The notes below the pieces were generated by a model that was not told the origin of the DNA, searched no databases, and saw only the letters and a list, made by a program, of their open reading frames with translations. Both the position numbers and the translations under genes were made by a program. A stretch of DNA of 39,455 nt from Prevotellaceae bacterium UBA4301 (lineage in GTDB: Bacteria > Bacteroidota > Bacteroidia > Bacteroidales > Bacteroidaceae): contig DGUV01000020.1 of the NCBI GenBank assembly GCA_002395775.1, positions 17,324 to 56,778 of the forward strand, in the 5' to 3' direction. Positions 1 through 8,596 of the stretch are shown one piece after another. Within the stretch, counting starts at the first letter, position 1. Each line of letters opens with the position of its first letter.

Positions 1-192
1 TTCCCGGGTTAGTGGACTTTGTACTGGAAAGTGGCACAAAGAATGAGCAAAGGGAGGCCCCACGCCCCCCCCCATACTCTTTGATAATTGCAATAGAGAG
101 AGGTTTTTTATCATTTTCTCCAAATTTATTTGGCATTTCGCACTTTTTTTTGTATCTTTGACCAGTTTTGAACCCAACCAACAATTACAGCT
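1..192. other. Left-edge non-coding stretch with a C9 tract
   Basis: No gene is supported here. The stretch holds a run of nine C at 65-73 and, nearer the first gene, an AT-rich promoter region. Whatever gene lies to the left ends outside the window. Confidence 0.6.
129..160 (+). promoter_or_regulatory. Bacteroidetes-type promoter of the first operon
   Basis: TTTG at 129-132 is followed 20 bases later by TATCTTTG at 153-160, matching the Bacteroidetes primary sigma pattern (-33 TTTG, -7 TAnnTTTG). Transcription should start near 165, giving a leader of roughly 28 bases before the ATG at 193. Confidence 0.75.
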
Positions 193-465
193 ATGGCAAA
201 AAGAAGAGATTTGAAGAAAGGAATCAACTTCCTTTGTGGTGAATTGTTCGCTGAGTGTGTGGCAATTATGCATTACCAGAAGCGTGCGCCGCAAGCAGAT
301 GTTGACAACGTGATGGCCAGCATCCTGAACCTGCAGGACGACATGCTCAACCGTGTCAGCCACGTAGAACCGGGGATGAAAGCCAAAGACTATTTCAAGA
401 AACTCCGCGAGGACCTCATCAATCATACTGACGAAATCGTGGACCACATCAAAGCACTCCTATGA
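193..465 (+). CDS. Small conserved protein of unknown function
   Basis: A 90-residue basic, mostly helical-looking protein with no signal peptide or membrane segment. It has a KRRDLKKG start and a central stretch rich in acidic and basic residues. I recognise it only as the kind of short conserved hypothetical found in Bacteroidales; no function can be given. It is the first gene after a good promoter. Its stop overlaps the ATG of the acyltransferase gene (ATGA at 462-465), so the two are probably translationally coupled and belong to one operon. Confidence 0.8.
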   Translation: MAKRRDLKKGINFLCGELFAECVAIMHYQKRAPQADVDNVMASILNLQDDMLNRVSHVEPGMKAKDYFKKLREDLINHTDEIVDHIKALL

Positions 466-1022
466 TACAGGCCCTCTGCAAATGGATACTCTACCGCTGC
501 ATGGGATACCGATTCGATGAAACGGTACGTCGCCCGCGCAAGTACATCATCGCACTGGCGCCGCACACCTCAAACTGGGACTTCATCATGGCCCTTCTGT
601 TCATGGGGGCCGAGCAGTTTCAGTGCGGATTCATGATGAAGAAGGAATGGTTCTTCTGGCCCCTTGGCCCCATCTTCCGCAGCATGGGAGGCATACCCGT
701 CTATCGTGACAAGAACCGCAGCGTCACCGACATCGTAGCCCAGCAGGCACGCGAGGCCGAAGACTTCCATCTGTGCATCACACCCGAAGGCACACGACGC
801 AGGCAACCCGAATGGCACAAGGGTTTCTACTACATCGCCCTAAAAGCCGGGCTCCCCATCCTGCTCTATGGGCTTGACTACAAGCGACGCCTCATCCAAT
901 GCACCAAACAAGTGGTGCCCAATGGTGACATCGACAGTCAGATGGTGGAAATCAAACAATACTTCGAGGGCTTTAGCGGCAAGCATCCCGACCAGTTTAC
1001 CACGGGACTGATTGCTAACTGA
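462..1022 (+). CDS. PlsC-type lysophospholipid acyltransferase
   Basis: The 186-residue product carries the glycerophosphate acyltransferase signature HxxxxD as HTSNWD near residue 35, followed by GGIPVYRD near residue 85 and PEGTRR near residue 108. These are acyltransferase blocks I, II and III of the PlsC family. The family transfers an acyl chain from acyl-ACP or acyl-CoA to a lysolipid or related acceptor at the inner membrane. At 186 residues it is shorter than classical PlsC (about 240) and resembles the short bacterial 1-acyl-glycerol-3-phosphate acyltransferase-like proteins, so the acceptor is uncertain. It overlaps the upstream gene by 4 bases and lies 16 bases before the next gene. 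Confidence 0.85.
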   Translation: MIQALCKWILYRCMGYRFDETVRRPRKYIIALAPHTSNWDFIMALLFMGAEQFQCGFMMKKEWFFWPLGPIFRSMGGIPVYRDKNRSVTDIVAQQAREAEDFHLCITPEGTRRRQPEWHKGFYYIALKAGLPILLYGLDYKRRLIQCTKQVVPNGDIDSQMVEIKQYFEGFSGKHPDQFTTGLIAN

Positions 1023-1038
1023 TAACTGACACCCGGCA

Positions 1039-3993
1039 ATGGAAAAGACTATCAAAAGGCTTTGCTCGTTAGCTGTCGCACTCCTCGTCGTAGCACCGTG
1101 GTCAACCACCCATTGCCAAACATCTGTCAGCCAGGCACTCAAGAACCGCCTATCCAACTATTTCACCACTTACAGCACCCCCACATACACGAGCAATACC
1201 CCCATCAGGCTCGACAATGTGGAGGTGGATGAAGCACGGCGAACCGTCACGCTCCGCGCCAACGCGGGATTTGCCGAACAACCCTTCACGAGAGAAGTCG
1301 TCACACGCATCCGTCACGACGTGGAACGACTGCTGCCCCCGCCTCACAACACCTACAAATTGCGCATTCTGGCCAATGGGACCCCTATTGAGGAACTCAT
1401 ACCACTGGTATGGAACGACACCATTGCCGCACTGCGCCGATGGGGCACAATAGTCTACAAGGGCAACCCCTGGGTCACCCCCCTCTCGCGGCCCTACGAA
1501 ATCACTCATGGTCTGCAAGGGAGGCACCTCGCCCTGTGGGCCAGTCACGGCCGATACTTCGACACAGCAAAAGGCACATGGCAATGGCAACGCCCACGCC
1601 TTTATTGCACCAGCGAGGACATCTTCACCCAGTCGTTCGTGGTCCCCTTTCTCATGCCCATGCTTGAGAATGCCGGAGCAGTGGTCTTCACGCCTCGCGA
1701 ACGCGACTGGCAGCAGGAAGAGGTAATCGTGGACAACGACATAGAATCGAACTCCGGACTCTACATCGAGGACAACGGCAACTATGAATGGGAAAACGGC
1801 GGAAAGGGATTCTGCAAGTTGCAGGACATCTACTTCGACGGCGAGCATCCCTTTGAAGCCGGCACCTGCCGGAAGGCCGAAGCACAACCACGGAAGCGCC
1901 AGGCAAGCCAGATTGTGTGGCAGCCCCACCTGGCCGATGACGGGCCACATGCCGTCTATGTCAGCTACACCACACTGCCCACCAGCGTGAGCGACGCAGA
2001 GTACACCGTAGTCCATCGGGGCATCAGAACCAAATTCCGCGTCAACCAGCAAATGGGCGGTAGCACATGGGTCTATCTGGGCACATTCGACTTTGCACAA
2101 GGCTGTTCGCCCGACAACTGTGTCACACTCTCCAACCAAAGCAACTACCGCGGAGTGGTCACAGCCGATGCCGTGCGATTCGGCGGAGGGATGGGCAACG
2201 TCTCCCGAGGCGACTCCCTCCACGCCTTCACGCGCAGCCATCTGCCCCGCTATCTCGAGGGCAGCCGCTATTATGCCCAGTGGGCAGGAATGCCCCAAGC
2301 GGTGTACAAGAACAAGGAGGGAGTCAACGACTATGCTGAGGACATCAACACCCGCTCACTCATGACCAACCGCCTGGCATGCGGCTCGGTCTTCCTGCCC
2401 GGCGACAGCGGACTGTGCGTTCCACTCGAGCTTTCATTGGCCATTCACAGCGATGCTGGCTATCGGCCAGACTCCACACTCATCGGCACACTGGGCATCT
2501 ACACCTCCGGTGCCTACACCACAACATCCGACCGCTTCGAGGGACTTCTGGCAGAGGGTCTGCTGCCGAGCAAGCGTTCACGGCTCATGTCGCGCGACCT
2601 TTGCGACGTGGTGATGACACAGGTCGACGAAGACATCCGACAGGTATATCACAACTGGAACCGCCGACAGATGTATGACCGCAACTACTCGGAAACACGC
2701 GTGCCCGAAATCCCGAGCATGATACTCGAGACACTCTCTCACCAGAACTTCGCGGACATGCTTCGAGGTCACGACCCCACGTTCAAGCAATTGCTCTCGC
2801 GTGCCATATATAAGGGAATACTGCGCTATACGAGCGCCGTGCACGGACGCAAGGGGTTCATCGTACAGCCTCTGCCGGTGACCGACTTTTCTGCCAAGCT
2901 CACTGCTGCTGCCGATTCAGTCATCCTCTCCTGGTCACCTCAAGACGACTCCTCCGCCCCCAATGCCTCACCCACAGGCTATGTGATATACACCAGCAAG
3001 GACCAACAGGGCTACGACAACGGACGGGTAGTCTATAGTTCACGGGTAGTCTTGTCAATCAATAAAGGGGAATACATGCGTTTTCAGGTGCGGGCCTTCA
3101 ACGAAGGCGGATGCAGCATGCCCAGCGAGCAACTCTGCGTCTATGCAGCTCCTCACGAAAGGCGCCGCCTGCTCATCGTCAACGGGTTCACGCGTCTGGC
3201 AGGTCCCCAGCCCGTCGATAACGACTCCCTTCGTGGCTTCGACTTCAATCTGGACCCTGGCGTGGTCTATCAACGCAGTGCCTCGTATTGCGGCCGGCAA
3301 ACCAACCTACGAAAGGACATGGGCGACAACTTCGGCCAAAGTGGCGACGAACTGGCAGGCATGCTCATGGCTGGTAACACCTTCGACTTCCCCCTCCAAC
3401 ATGCCGCCGACTTTCTCTTGGCCGACACGGCGCTCAGCATCGCCTCCTGCGCGGTCTCAGCCTTCGAAAAAGAAGACCTGTCCAGACACGTCCAGGCCAT
3501 CGACCTCATCTTAGGCGCCCAACGAAGCGACGGCTACAGCCTCTGTGCCGCTCCTGCCCTACCCAAGGGATTGTGTCAACGGCTGCAAGCGTTTGTTGGT
3601 CAGGGAGGTTCACTCCTCGTCAGCGGAGCATACATCAGCGAAGAAATCGACCCAGACTTCTCTGTCTCTACACTTCACTGTACCCCTAATGGCACACTTC
3701 CCCTATCCGACCCCAATCACTCGTTCACAGGCATGAACACCCACTTCAGCATTTACAACGAGCCTAATGAAGAGCGCTACTCAGTGCGACGTTTGAGCGT
3801 ATTCCAGCCCATGTCCGATGCATTCTGTTCCGTCATCGACGGGTCGGCCACCCACGCTCTCGCTGTTGCATACCAAGGTGCCAACTACCGCACACTCACC
3901 TACGGATTCCCACTCGAATGCATTCGTGAGGCCGACACCCGTCGGGCCATCATGGCTGCTTCCCTACGATTTATACTGAACGCTGAAAACTAA
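1039..3993 (+). CDS. Secreted amidase-like / xanthan-lyase-like multidomain protein
   Basis: 984 residues with a signal peptide (basic start, hydrophobic 8-20, likely cleavage before residue 28). Three pieces resemble a zinc N-acetylmuramoyl-L-alanine amidase (Amidase_3): WASHGRY with His170, then LENAGAVVFTPRERD at about 209-223; LAIHSDAG with His470; and ILETLSHQNFADM with Glu564. Between the first and second pieces, about residues 290-385, sits a beta-rich golvesin/xanthan-lyase-type carbohydrate-binding-like domain. A fibronectin type III-like domain follows at about 615-705, then a C-terminal region (about 708-984) that I do not recognise. Such proteins are often annotated as xanthan lyase in Bacteroidales, but the visible motifs fit a cell-wall amidase better. 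It probably acts in the periplasm or at the surface. The start is 16 bases after the acyltransferase stop. Confidence 0.75.
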   Translation: MEKTIKRLCSLAVALLVVAPWSTTHCQTSVSQALKNRLSNYFTTYSTPTYTSNTPIRLDNVEVDEARRTVTLRANAGFAEQPFTREVVTRIRHDVERLLPPPHNTYKLRILANGTPIEELIPLVWNDTIAALRRWGTIVYKGNPWVTPLSRPYEITHGLQGRHLALWASHGRYFDTAKGTWQWQRPRLYCTSEDIFTQSFVVPFLMPMLENAGAVVFTPRERDWQQEEVIVDNDIESNSGLYIEDNGNYEWENGGKGFCKLQDIYFDGEHPFEAGTCRKAEAQPRKRQASQIVWQPHLADDGPHAVYVSYTTLPTSVSDAEYTVVHRGIRTKFRVNQQMGGSTWVYLGTFDFAQGCSPDNCVTLSNQSNYRGVVTADAVRFGGGMGNVSRGDSLHAFTRSHLPRYLEGSRYYAQWAGMPQAVYKNKEGVNDYAEDINTRSLMTNRLACGSVFLPGDSGLCVPLELSLAIHSDAGYRPDSTLIGTLGIYTSGAYTTTSDRFEGLLAEGLLPSKRSRLMSRDLCDVVMTQVDEDIRQVYHNWNRRQMYDRNYSETRVPEIPSMILETLSHQNFADMLRGHDPTFKQLLSRAIYKGILRYTSAVHGRKGFIVQPLPVTDFSAKLTAAADSVILSWSPQDDSSAPNASPTGYVIYTSKDQQGYDNGRVVYSSRVVLSINKGEYMRFQVRAFNEGGCSMPSEQLCVYAAPHERRRLLIVNGFTRLAGPQPVDNDSLRGFDFNLDPGVVYQRSASYCGRQTNLRKDMGDNFGQSGDELAGMLMAGNTFDFPLQHAADFLLADTALSIASCAVSAFEKEDLSRHVQAIDLILGAQRSDGYSLCAAPALPKGLCQRLQAFVGQGGSLLVSGAYISEEIDPDFSVSTLHCTPNGTLPLSDPNHSFTGMNTHFSIYNEPNEERYSVRRLSVFQPMSDAFCSVIDGSATHALAVAYQGANYRTLTYGFPLECIREADTRRAIMAASLRFILNAEN

Positions 3994-4028
3994 ACCATTA
4001 AACGTTAAACTATAAACCCTTATCCATA

Positions 4029-4331
4029 ATGACCATCACCACCAATCCCAAAGGCTCGCGCAGCATCGAAATAAGCGACGAACATCTGCAAACGCTCAAG
4101 CACTATGCCCTGCTTTCCGACCTGCTGGACAGCAATGGCATCGTCGATGAATCGGTACTACAGAAACTGCGTCTCAACACCGTCGCCCTGCTGGAAAACC
4201 ACAACGACGACCTTGCACTCCTCTCTCTCTGCCGCGACGTGCTCTTCCACGACAACATGAAGGCTTTTGGTCTCCACCAACTCATCCTACTCTATCTGGC
4301 CCAAAACAAGAAGATTGACGAACAACAATGA
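4029..4331 (+). CDS. Orphan 100-residue protein upstream of ygiQ
   Basis: A 100-residue soluble acidic protein, helical-looking, with no signal peptide or metal motif. I do not recognise a family. It starts 35 bases after the amidase-like gene, and its last 17 bases overlap the start of ygiQ. That spacing suggests a real, cotranscribed gene rather than a chance reading frame. The sequence between it and the preceding gene is a simple AAAC-rich repeat with no clear promoter. Confidence 0.65.
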   Translation: MTITTNPKGSRSIEISDEHLQTLKHYALLSDLLDSNGIVDESVLQKLRLNTVALLENHNDDLALLSLCRDVLFHDNMKAFGLHQLILLYLAQNKKIDEQQ

Positions 4332-6132
4332 CCTGACCCGCTGGCTCCCCACCACGCGCCGAGAAATGGAACTACGTGGTTGGGACCGCCCCGACGTCAT
4401 CCTCTTCTCGGGTGACGCCTACGTTGATCATCCTTCGTTCGGGGCTGCCGTCATCGGTCGCATCCTGGAAGCCGAAGGACTGCGCGTGGCCATCGTCCCA
4501 CAACCTGACTGGCACGGCGACTTGCGTGACTTCCGCCGCCTGGGTCGCCCGCGGCTTTGGTTCGGCATAGCCCCTGGATGCATGGACTCGATGGTGAACA
4601 AATACACCGCCGCCCGACGTCTGCGCAGCGAGGATGCCTATTCGCCCGACGGACGCCACGATATGCGCCCAGAATACCCGACCATCGTCTATAGCCGCAT
4701 CCTACGGCAGCTCTACCCCGACGTGCCCATCGTGCTCGGAGGTATTGAGGCCAGCTTGAGACGACTCACCCACTACGACTACTGGCAGGATAAGTTCCTG
4801 CCCAGCATCTTGCTTCCCTCTGGAGCCGACCTCATCGTCTATGGTATGGGCGAACTGCCCACCATCGAGATTGCCCACCGGCTCACGCAAATGATTGACG
4901 AGTATCATCCAGCGCTCTCCTATGACGAACAGGGCGAAGCTTGTATCGGACTGGAAGCCTTCCGAGAGGCTGTCACGGGAGACAATCAGATAGCACAGAC
5001 CGTAGCCGCATACGACCAAGTGCCCGATGCACTGAAGCAGGAGTGCATAGAGCTGCATCCCCACGCTGAATGCCTCGCCGAACCAAGGAAACAGGCCGAA
5101 AACTTTCGCCACATCGAGGAGGAGAGCAACAAACTCCATGCACAGACCCTCGTCCAACAGACCCTGGGTAAGTGGATTGTAGTCACACCGCCCTATCCGC
5201 CCATGACCACCGAGCAGCTCGACCACTCCTTCGACCTCCCATACACACGTCTGCCCCATCCCAAATACAAAGGGAAACGCATACCGGCCTATGAAATGAT
5301 TCGTCACTCCGTGTGCCTCCATCGTGGATGTTTTGGCGGATGCGCCTTCTGCACCATCTCAGCACACCAAGGCAAGTTCATAGCCAGTCGTTCACCTGAA
5401 AGCATCTTGCGTGAGGTGCGCCAAGTGACTCAAATGCCAGACTTTCGCGGCTATATCAGTGACCTCGGTGGCCCGTCGGCCAACATGTATCGCATGGCAG
5501 GGCGAGATCAAGAGAAATGTGCACATTGCAAACGTCCATCATGCATTCACCCCAAGATATGTCCCAACCTTAATGGAGACCATCGCCCACTCATCGACAT
5601 TTACAAAGCCGTTGACGCACAGCCTGGCGTAAAAAAGAGTTTCATCGGAAGCGGTGTACGATACGACCTCCTGCTACACGACTGGAAAGACGAAAAACTC
5701 AATCATGCTGCAAAAGATTACACAAAAGAACTCATCACGCATCATGTCAGCGGACGCCTCAAAGTAGCACCAGAGCACACCGAAGACCATGTGCTCCAAC
5801 TCATGCGCAAGCCATCCTTTGAACAGTTCCACCAGTTTAAGGCCCTATTCGACCACATCTGCCAGCGTGAAGGACTTCGCCAGCAAATCATTCCATACTT
5901 CATCAGCAGCCACCCAGGCTGCCACGAACAGGACATGGCCCGCCTGGCTGAACAAGTGCGCCACATGAGCCTCCGACTGGAACAAGTGCAGGACTTCACA
6001 CCCACCCCCATGACCGTCAGCACCGAAACATGGGCCACAGGCCTCCATCCTTACACGCTGCAGCCCGTATTCTCTGCCAAAAGCCCAGAGGAAAAACGGC
6101 GCCAGAAACAATACTTCTTTTGGGACAAATAA
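4315..6132 (+). CDS. ygiQ: YgiQ family radical SAM protein
   Basis: A radical-SAM enzyme of the UPF0313/YgiQ family, cytosolic, of unknown reaction. The iron-sulfur motif is CxxxCxxC in RGCFGGCAFC, encoded near 5330-5355. The N-terminal NDLTRWLPTTR and the segment DVILFSGDAYVDHPSFG are typical, as is SPESILREV after the cluster. A second Cys group (CAHCKRPSC...CP) lies near 5518-5570. I place the start at the TTG at 4315, preceded by an AAGAAGA-like ribosome site. This keeps the conserved NDLTRW block, whereas the next ATG (4366) would remove it and the frame upstream of 4315 is not family-like. The product is then about 605 residues. It overlaps the upstream gene by 17 bases. Confidence 0.9.
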   Translation: MTNNNDLTRWLPTTRREMELRGWDRPDVILFSGDAYVDHPSFGAAVIGRILEAEGLRVAIVPQPDWHGDLRDFRRLGRPRLWFGIAPGCMDSMVNKYTAARRLRSEDAYSPDGRHDMRPEYPTIVYSRILRQLYPDVPIVLGGIEASLRRLTHYDYWQDKFLPSILLPSGADLIVYGMGELPTIEIAHRLTQMIDEYHPALSYDEQGEACIGLEAFREAVTGDNQIAQTVAAYDQVPDALKQECIELHPHAECLAEPRKQAENFRHIEEESNKLHAQTLVQQTLGKWIVVTPPYPPMTTEQLDHSFDLPYTRLPHPKYKGKRIPAYEMIRHSVCLHRGCFGGCAFCTISAHQGKFIASRSPESILREVRQVTQMPDFRGYISDLGGPSANMYRMAGRDQEKCAHCKRPSCIHPKICPNLNGDHRPLIDIYKAVDAQPGVKKSFIGSGVRYDLLLHDWKDEKLNHAAKDYTKELITHHVSGRLKVAPEHTEDHVLQLMRKPSFEQFHQFKALFDHICQREGLRQQIIPYFISSHPGCHEQDMARLAEQVRHMSLRLEQVQDFTPTPMTVSTETWATGLHPYTLQPVFSAKSPEEKRRQKQYFFWDK

Positions 6133-6173
6133 GGAGGAGCAAACAAGATTCCACAAAACTCCGCCCCCATTTC

Positions 6174-6205
6174 TTTCGCTTTCTCACAAAATTGCATTAC
6201 CTTTG
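6174..6205 (+). promoter_or_regulatory. Promoter of the DUF4494-yggS pair
   Basis: TACCTTTG at 6198-6205 is a good -7 box, and TTTC at 6174-6177, 20 bases upstream, is a plausible -33 box. The leader that follows (6211-6250) contains a direct repeat of TAAACTTTTAAA separated by four bases. Confidence 0.6.
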
Positions 6206-6255
6206 TGTCCGCTAAACTTTTAAACGATTAAACTTTTAAATTTTTATTAAAGAAT

Positions 6256-6699
6256 ATGGCACAATGGTTTGAATGCAAAATCCGTTACGACAAGACTATG
6301 GAGGACGGAAAGATAAAGCGAGTGACAGAACCCTATCTGGTGGACGCCCTGACTTTCACAGAGGCTGAAAAACGATTCCTAGAGGAGGTGGCCCCCTTTG
6401 TAAGCGGAGACTATGAGGTGGCAGACATCAAGAAAGCCCGACTGAGCGAACTGATAGACTCAGTGGACGGAACCGACGACCGATGGTACAAAGCCAAAGT
6501 AGCTTTCATTACACTCGACGAAAAGACTGCCGTAGAAAAGCGCACCTCACAAACCATGTTGGTGAAAGCCTGTGACCTAAAAAAAGCTGTTGCCAATCTG
6601 GAAAAAGGAATGGCCGGCACTATGGGTGACTGGGAACTGACATCAATGGCCGAAACACAGATTCTGGACGTGTTCCCCTACGAGAAGCAAGATGATTGA
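6256..6699 (+). CDS. DUF4494 domain-containing protein
   Basis: 147 residues, start ATG at 6256. The pattern of an N-terminal WFECKIRYDK, then TEPYLVDALTFTEAE and later SGDYEVADIKKA matches the DUF4494 family, which is almost confined to Bacteroidetes. Function is unknown; the protein is soluble with no signal peptide. It overlaps the next gene (yggS) by 8 bases, so the two are likely cotranscribed and coupled. Confidence 0.85.
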   Translation: MAQWFECKIRYDKTMEDGKIKRVTEPYLVDALTFTEAEKRFLEEVAPFVSGDYEVADIKKARLSELIDSVDGTDDRWYKAKVAFITLDEKTAVEKRTSQTMLVKACDLKKAVANLEKGMAGTMGDWELTSMAETQILDVFPYEKQDD

Positions 6700-7357
6700 G
6701 CAGGAGATAAAAGCCATCACAGCCGAACTGCCCAAGGACGTGAAGCTGGTGGCCGTGTCAAAGTTCCACCCCGAAGAGGCCATCATGGAGGCCTATGAAG
6801 CTGGACAACGCATATTTGGCGAAAGTCATGTGCAGGAATTGCAACGTAAACACGAACACCTGCCTAAGGACATCGAATGGCACTTCATCGGTCACCTGCA
6901 GACCAACAAGGTGAAGTATCTGGCTCCCTACGTCAGTCTGATACATGCCGTAGATTCTCCCCGACTACTTGCCGAAATCAGCAAGCAGGGCGAGCGATGT
7001 GGCCGACGCATTCCCTGCCTGTTGCAATTGCATGTGGCCCAGGAGGAAACGAAATTCGGGTTCCTACCCGAAGAGGCTGACGAGTTTCTGCGGGAAGGAG
7101 ACTGGCGTGAGATGAAAGGAGCTCAAATCAAGGGCATCATGTGCATGGCCAGCCTCACCGACAATGAGGTACAAGTGGCTCAGGAGTTTGAGCGGGCACA
7201 ACGATTCTTCACACACGCACGCGATACTTATTTCAAAGACGATCCTGACTTTTGTGAATGTTCGTGGGGTATGTCGGACGATTACAAGATAGCCTTGCGA
7301 CATGGAACCACGATGGTGCGCATCGGAAGTAAAATCTTTGGGCAGAGACAATACTAA
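6692..7357 (+). CDS. yggS: YggS/PROSC family PLP-binding protein
   Basis: A 221-residue protein of the alanine-racemase-fold YggS family (PLP homeostasis protein). Lys24 in VAVSKFHP is the PLP Schiff-base lysine; the family motifs FGESHVQE, WHFIGHLQTNK and the C-terminal WGMSDDY and VRIGSKIFG are all present. The family controls free pyridoxal phosphate and has no clear enzymatic activity. The reading frame begins inside the end of the DUF4494 gene. Its stop codon sits in the loop of the terminator hairpin at 7341-7373. Confidence 0.92.
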   Translation: MIEQEIKAITAELPKDVKLVAVSKFHPEEAIMEAYEAGQRIFGESHVQELQRKHEHLPKDIEWHFIGHLQTNKVKYLAPYVSLIHAVDSPRLLAEISKQGERCGRRIPCLLQLHVAQEETKFGFLPEEADEFLREGDWREMKGAQIKGIMCMASLTDNEVQVAQEFERAQRFFTHARDTYFKDDPDFCECSWGMSDDYKIALRHGTTMVRIGSKIFGQRQY

Positions 7358-7373
7358 AGTCTCTGCCTTTTTT
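7341..7373 (+). terminator. Rho-independent terminator after yggS
   Basis: GGCAGAGAC at 7341-7349 pairs perfectly with GTCTCTGCC at 7359-7367 and is followed by TTTTTT. The yggS stop codon (7355-7357) lies in the loop, so the left arm is coding sequence. Confidence 0.9.
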
Positions 7374-7445
7374 GAATAAATAAGTAAACTTTTTTGTACA
7401 AAATGGGTCATATTCCAATATATGAACCTTTTCTATATCAGCACA

Positions 7446-8546
7446 ATGAGAACAAATCATTTATTCTTTTCCCTCATTTTTGCATGCTGGGCCATGAATG
7501 CTCAAGGGCAAGAGTCCTTCGTAAAGGGGGCGGATGTGGGTTTCCTACCTGATCAGGAACGAAGTGGCGTAGTTTTCCATGACCGCAACGGACGCGAACG
7601 CGACTGCCTGGAGCTACTGAAGACTGACTACCAGATGTCCGCAATTCGTATGCGCGTATGGGTGAATCCACGCGGTGGAACTAATGATAAGAATGAACTA
7701 CTTGCTATGGCCAAACGCGTGAAGGCACTGGGCATGGACCTCATGGTGGACTTTCATTACAGTGACTCGTGGGCTGACCCCGGCAAACAACCTATTCCCA
7801 AAGCATGGCTTGGCCACACATACGAGCAGATGAAGGAAGACCTCCGAAATCACACCATCGAGGTGCTCACACTGCTAAAGGAAAACGGCATCGAACCCCG
7901 ATGGGTGCAGGTAGGAAACGAAACCACCAACGGCATGCTCTGGAGTGTGAAGACCGACGAACGTGGCTGGGAGGTTAAAGATGAGAAAGGTCAAACCACC
8001 ATCACCCACTCCATGGGACACATCAAGACCGAGCCTAAGCAGTATGCCGGATTCATCCGTGCGGGATATGATGCTGTAAAAGAAGTATTTCCGAAGGCTT
8101 TGGTCATCGTTCACCTCGACCGAGGACATCGTCGCAGCATCTACGACCACAATCTCGACATCGTACTGAAATACGGTGGACGCTTCGACATGATAGGAAT
8201 GTCGCTCTATCCTTACTGGGCGATGGAGGGACATCCCGAACTGCGAGCCGACGACATCATCACGGACTGCATCGCCAACATTCGATATGTCAGTGAGAAA
8301 TATGGCTGTGACGTGATGATTACAGAAACCGGATTCGAAGTTGATGAGCGACACCCCGAAGTAATGGAAGAAGGACGACGCCAATTGGCACGCGTCATTC
8401 ACGAAGCACGCACTATGACCAACGGCCATTGCCGAGGTGTCTTCTATTGGGAACCGCAATGCTTGCCAGGAGGCTACAAACTTGGGGCTTTTGACCACAA
8501 TGCGGCCCCGACAGCCATCATGGAAGGATTCATCGAAACAAAATGA
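7446..8546 (+). CDS. GH53 arabinogalactan endo-beta-1,4-galactanase
   Basis: A secreted glycoside hydrolase family 53 enzyme, expected to cut beta-1,4-galactan side chains of rhamnogalacturonan I. With the ATG at 7446 the product has 366 residues and a signal peptide (hydrophobic 6-18, likely cleavage near residue 22). GADVGFLP near residues 28-35, RVWVNP near 70, VDFHYSDSWADPGKQ near 101-115, acid/base Glu159 in VGNETTNGM and nucleophile Glu294 in MITETGFE are visible family motifs. An earlier in-frame start at 7422 would put a non-signal extension in front. It leads a four-gene operon (gaps of 50, 17 and 5 bases). I see no standard TAnnTTTG box between the 7341-7373 terminator and the start, so it may need an activator or another sigma factor. 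Confidence 0.92.
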   Translation: MRTNHLFFSLIFACWAMNAQGQESFVKGADVGFLPDQERSGVVFHDRNGRERDCLELLKTDYQMSAIRMRVWVNPRGGTNDKNELLAMAKRVKALGMDLMVDFHYSDSWADPGKQPIPKAWLGHTYEQMKEDLRNHTIEVLTLLKENGIEPRWVQVGNETTNGMLWSVKTDERGWEVKDEKGQTTITHSMGHIKTEPKQYAGFIRAGYDAVKEVFPKALVIVHLDRGHRRSIYDHNLDIVLKYGGRFDMIGMSLYPYWAMEGHPELRADDIITDCIANIRYVSEKYGCDVMITETGFEVDERHPEVMEEGRRQLARVIHEARTMTNGHCRGVFYWEPQCLPGGYKLGAFDHNAAPTAIMEGFIETK

Positions 8547-8596
8547 TATTTCTCATCCCTATACCTTAGCTTCTAATCCTAATCTCACATATCCTC

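Noticed and set aside
1150..2298. Long minus-strand open frame (382 codons) opposite the amidase-like gene
   Set aside because: It lies fully opposite a gene with clear domains, has no family motif and looks like a shadow of codon bias.
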